Origin: Verrucomicrobiales bacterium
GTDB taxonomy: Bacteria; Verrucomicrobiota; Verrucomicrobiia; Limisphaerales; UBA1100
Length of the DNA stretch: 7,236 bases
Direction: 5' to 3'
Assembly (NCBI GenBank): GCA_002724615.1
Contig: PBPF01000075.1
Location: forward strand, 2,075-9,310
Shown here: one piece after another, positions 6,001 to 7,236 of the stretch
How positions within the stretch are numbered: the stretch's first letter is position 1
How the letters are laid out: every line of letters starts with the position of its first letter
Notes under the pieces: model-generated
The model's database searches: none
Told to the model about the DNA's origin: nothing
What the model saw: the letters and a program-made list of their open reading frames with translations, nothing else
Position numbers and translations under genes: made by a program

Positions 6001-6731
6001 GCCTCGTCCATTTCCTCAAGCGTTTCCTCATCCAGCACCTCTCCCGTTTCCTCAACTGAATTCTCCTCTGTAAAATATAGGTAAACCCCGTAGGCCAAGT
6101 GACCGCAGCCAAAACAAATGCCCATCAGTAGGTGGGCATAACGGTCGGGCGCAGCAGTGAGCCGTTCCAGAATTGCAGGTGAATTAACCGCGAAAAACAG
6201 GCCCAATCCTGCCAATAGGAAACACCAGCCGAAGAGCTTGAGCCCGCGCTCCATAAAAAAGCCAGCCGCATGCAGCGCGCCACCATAGCAGATCAGCCAG
6301 AGGGCAATAAGCCGAACGGCACCATTGCGTGAATTGCTGGCGAAGACTGGGTTGTCAGCGTCCAACGGCCAAAGAGCATGGACGAGGCCGAGGCCCAGGC
6401 CGGCCAGCAGCATGGGAAGAATAGACTGGGCCACGCGTCGGGTTGGCGGCGACCAGAAGGGCTCAGGATCCCCCAGTGCCTGTCGTCTGGCCAAGAGCAG
6501 CGCCCCAAGCATGGCCACGCCACCGACGCAAAGCCAGAAGAGCGCCACAGCCTCGGGTGCGCGCACCGCCCTGCCGCCATTTAGCAGGCCTAACTCAGCA
6601 ACAACAGCGGATATCACGCCGATGCAGCCTAGGTAAATCATGATGGGTGCCAGTGTCCGCCGGTAAAGCGCAGTACGCTCCATCAGAGTGCGGATGGTGT
6701 TCAGGTTCTCCTCGGCCCAGTTCGGACTCAC
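5997..6731 (-). CDS. Unrecognised six-helix integral membrane protein, partner of the winged-helix regulator
   Basis: This is a 244-residue protein if started at GTG 6731. The frame runs open to a TTG at 6785, but that would place the promoter and palindrome inside the coding region. It opens with WAEENLNTIRTLMERTALYRRTLAPI and then has six predicted membrane helices (about 27-49, 61-81, 101-121, 139-159, 165-183 and 199-220). Basic residues before helix 1 and in the 2-3 loop (ARRQ, TRR) predict both ends in the cytoplasm. The tail 222-244 carries twelve Asp/Glu and no basic residue. Helix 6 contains CFGCGH. I do not recognise a named family or enzymatic motif; from memory, similar proteins precede HTH_34-type regulators in Verrucomicrobiota. 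The GTGA overlap with the regulator suggests co-translation and a functional pair, for example a sensor or sequestering partner (inference). No clear ribosome site precedes the GTG, so the leader is probably very short. Confidence 0.78.
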   Translation of the reverse strand: MSPNWAEENLNTIRTLMERTALYRRTLAPIMIYLGCIGVISAVVAELGLLNGGRAVRAPEAVALFWLCVGGVAMLGALLLARRQALGDPEPFWSPPTRRVAQSILPMLLAGLGLGLVHALWPLDADNPVFASNSRNGAVRLIALWLICYGGALHAAGFFMERGLKLFGWCFLLAGLGLFFAVNSPAILERLTAAPDRYAHLLMGICFGCGHLAYGVYLYFTEENSVEETGEVLDEETLEEMDEA

Positions 6732-6737
6732 GACAGT

Positions 6738-6756
6738 TACTTTGTGGTACAAAGTA
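6738..6756. promoter_or_regulatory. Perfect inverted repeat, likely operator of the winged-helix regulator
   Basis: TACTTTGT-GGT-ACAAAGTA: two perfect 8-bp arms around a 3-bp spacer, 19 bp in total. It ends six bases before the chosen GTG (6731) and overlaps the probable -10 box. An AT-rich symmetric site of this size, positioned on the promoter of an operon that encodes a winged-helix protein, is the classic layout of autorepression. The palindrome is seen directly; binding is inferred. Confidence 0.72.
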
Positions 6757-6782
6757 TAAAACGTCAAGTGGATAGTTTTTAA
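6753..6782 (-). promoter_or_regulatory. Probable promoter of the membrane protein-regulator-ispH operon
   Basis: Reading the minus strand, TATACT (6758-6753, five of six consensus) is preceded by an 18-bp spacer and TTAAAA (6782-6777, four of six). Transcription would start near 6746, giving a leader of only about 15 bases before GTG 6731. A TTGACG (6767-6762) is an alternative -35, but it has only AAAGTA as a -10. Either choice puts the inverted repeat on the core promoter. Confidence 0.5.
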
Positions 6783-6816
6783 CAAACTGGAGATATTCGG
6801 TGAACAAGGCCGAGGG

Positions 6817-7236
6817 TCAGAGCATCTCGGCGGCGACCTTCATGAGCATCTCTTCAATGGTGGTCTCACCAGCGGTAACCCGGCGCAGGCCCCCATCCCA
6901 GAGAGTCTGCATACCGTTATCCATGGCGGCCTGCTGAATTTCGCGGGTGGGGCGCTTGTTCATGACCGTCTCACGCACAGCTTCGTCCACACTCATCAGC
7001 TCGGTCACCGCGCCGCGACCATCAAAGCCGGTTTGCCCACAGTGATCGCAGCCCCAGCCGCACTTGAAAGTATGAGCGGCCAGAGACTCATCGACAAACT
7101 CGTCTGACTCGTGGGTACGAAGATGATGCAGTGCGTAGTCCTCAGGGGTGTAAGCGTTAGTGCAATACTGACAGTTGAGGCGCACGAGGCGGACACCCAT
7201 GATGCCAATTATGCTTGAGGCAAGCAGGAAGGGCTC
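6817..7236 (-). CDS. C-terminal part of a GspE/PilB-type secretion or type IV pilus assembly ATPase (5' end outside window)
   Basis: This is the last roughly 139 residues of a hexameric traffic ATPase that powers type II secretion or type IV pilus extension at the inner-membrane base. The frame is open to the window edge. The ATG at 7200 is internal, because the preceding codons read EPFLLASSIIGI, matching the family's conserved lead-in to the RLVR segment. A tetracysteine zinc motif is present: CQYC (codons at 7173-7162) and CDHC (7050-7039). It is followed by TGFDGRGAVTELM, EIQQAAMDNGMQTLWDGGLRRVTAGETTIEEML, the standard family ending. Walker motifs would lie upstream and cannot be seen. 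GspE and PilB cannot be told apart from this fragment. It lies 85 bp upstream of the membrane-protein operon on the same strand; I see no hairpin terminator between them. Confidence 0.93.
   Translation of the reverse strand, partial: EPFLLASSIIGIMGVRLVRLNCQYCTNAYTPEDYALHHLRTHESDEFVDESLAAHTFKCGWGCDHCGQTGFDGRGAVTELMSVDEAVRETVMNKRPTREIQQAAMDNGMQTLWDGGLRRVTAGETTIEEMLMKVAAEML

Overview
This 7.2 kb window looks like an ordinary, gene-dense piece of a bacterial chromosome. There is no prophage, insertion sequence, CRISPR array or plasmid signature. My best guess for the host is a Verrucomicrobiota-type bacterium (moderate confidence). The guess rests on the style of the SNF2 helicase N-terminus, the LGMCFGVRDAI form of the IspH N-terminus, a membrane-protein and winged-helix pair that I associate from memory with that phylum, and the frequent absence of clear Shine-Dalgarno sequences. 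None of this is decisive without a search.

Layout. (1) 1-2547 (+): the 3' part of a large SNF2-family helicase gene whose start lies outside the window. (2) 2700-3558 (+): a tight three-gene operon of small envelope proteins resembling YqjD (DUF883), YqjE and a YqjK-like protein. Hand-counted stretches here are more GC-rich than the flanking genes. (3) 3561-3634 (-): tRNA-Gln(UUG) with an encoded CCA, two bases from the end of the previous operon and facing it. (4) 3689-4738 (+): a tRNA-dihydrouridine synthase gene that diverges from the tRNA gene. (5) 6731-4739 (-): an apparent operon of a six-helix membrane protein, a winged-helix regulator and IspH (LytB), the last enzyme of the MEP isoprenoid pathway. 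The first two genes overlap by four bases. The stop codons of dus and ispH abut as TGATCA. (6) 7236-6817 (-): the C-terminal end of a GspE/PilB-type secretion or pilus ATPase with a tetracysteine zinc motif, cut by the window edge.

How the parts may work together. The most interesting part is the minus-strand operon. A perfect 8+8 bp inverted repeat (TACTTTGT-N3-ACAAAGTA, 6738-6756) lies on the probable core promoter just upstream of the membrane-protein gene. This is what an autoregulatory operator for the encoded winged-helix protein would look like. The membrane protein has a strongly acidic, predicted cytoplasmic C-tail and the regulator has a strongly basic C-tail, which raises the possibility that the membrane protein binds the regulator. 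ispH would be transcribed from the same promoter. The remaining genes are well-known housekeeping or stress families.
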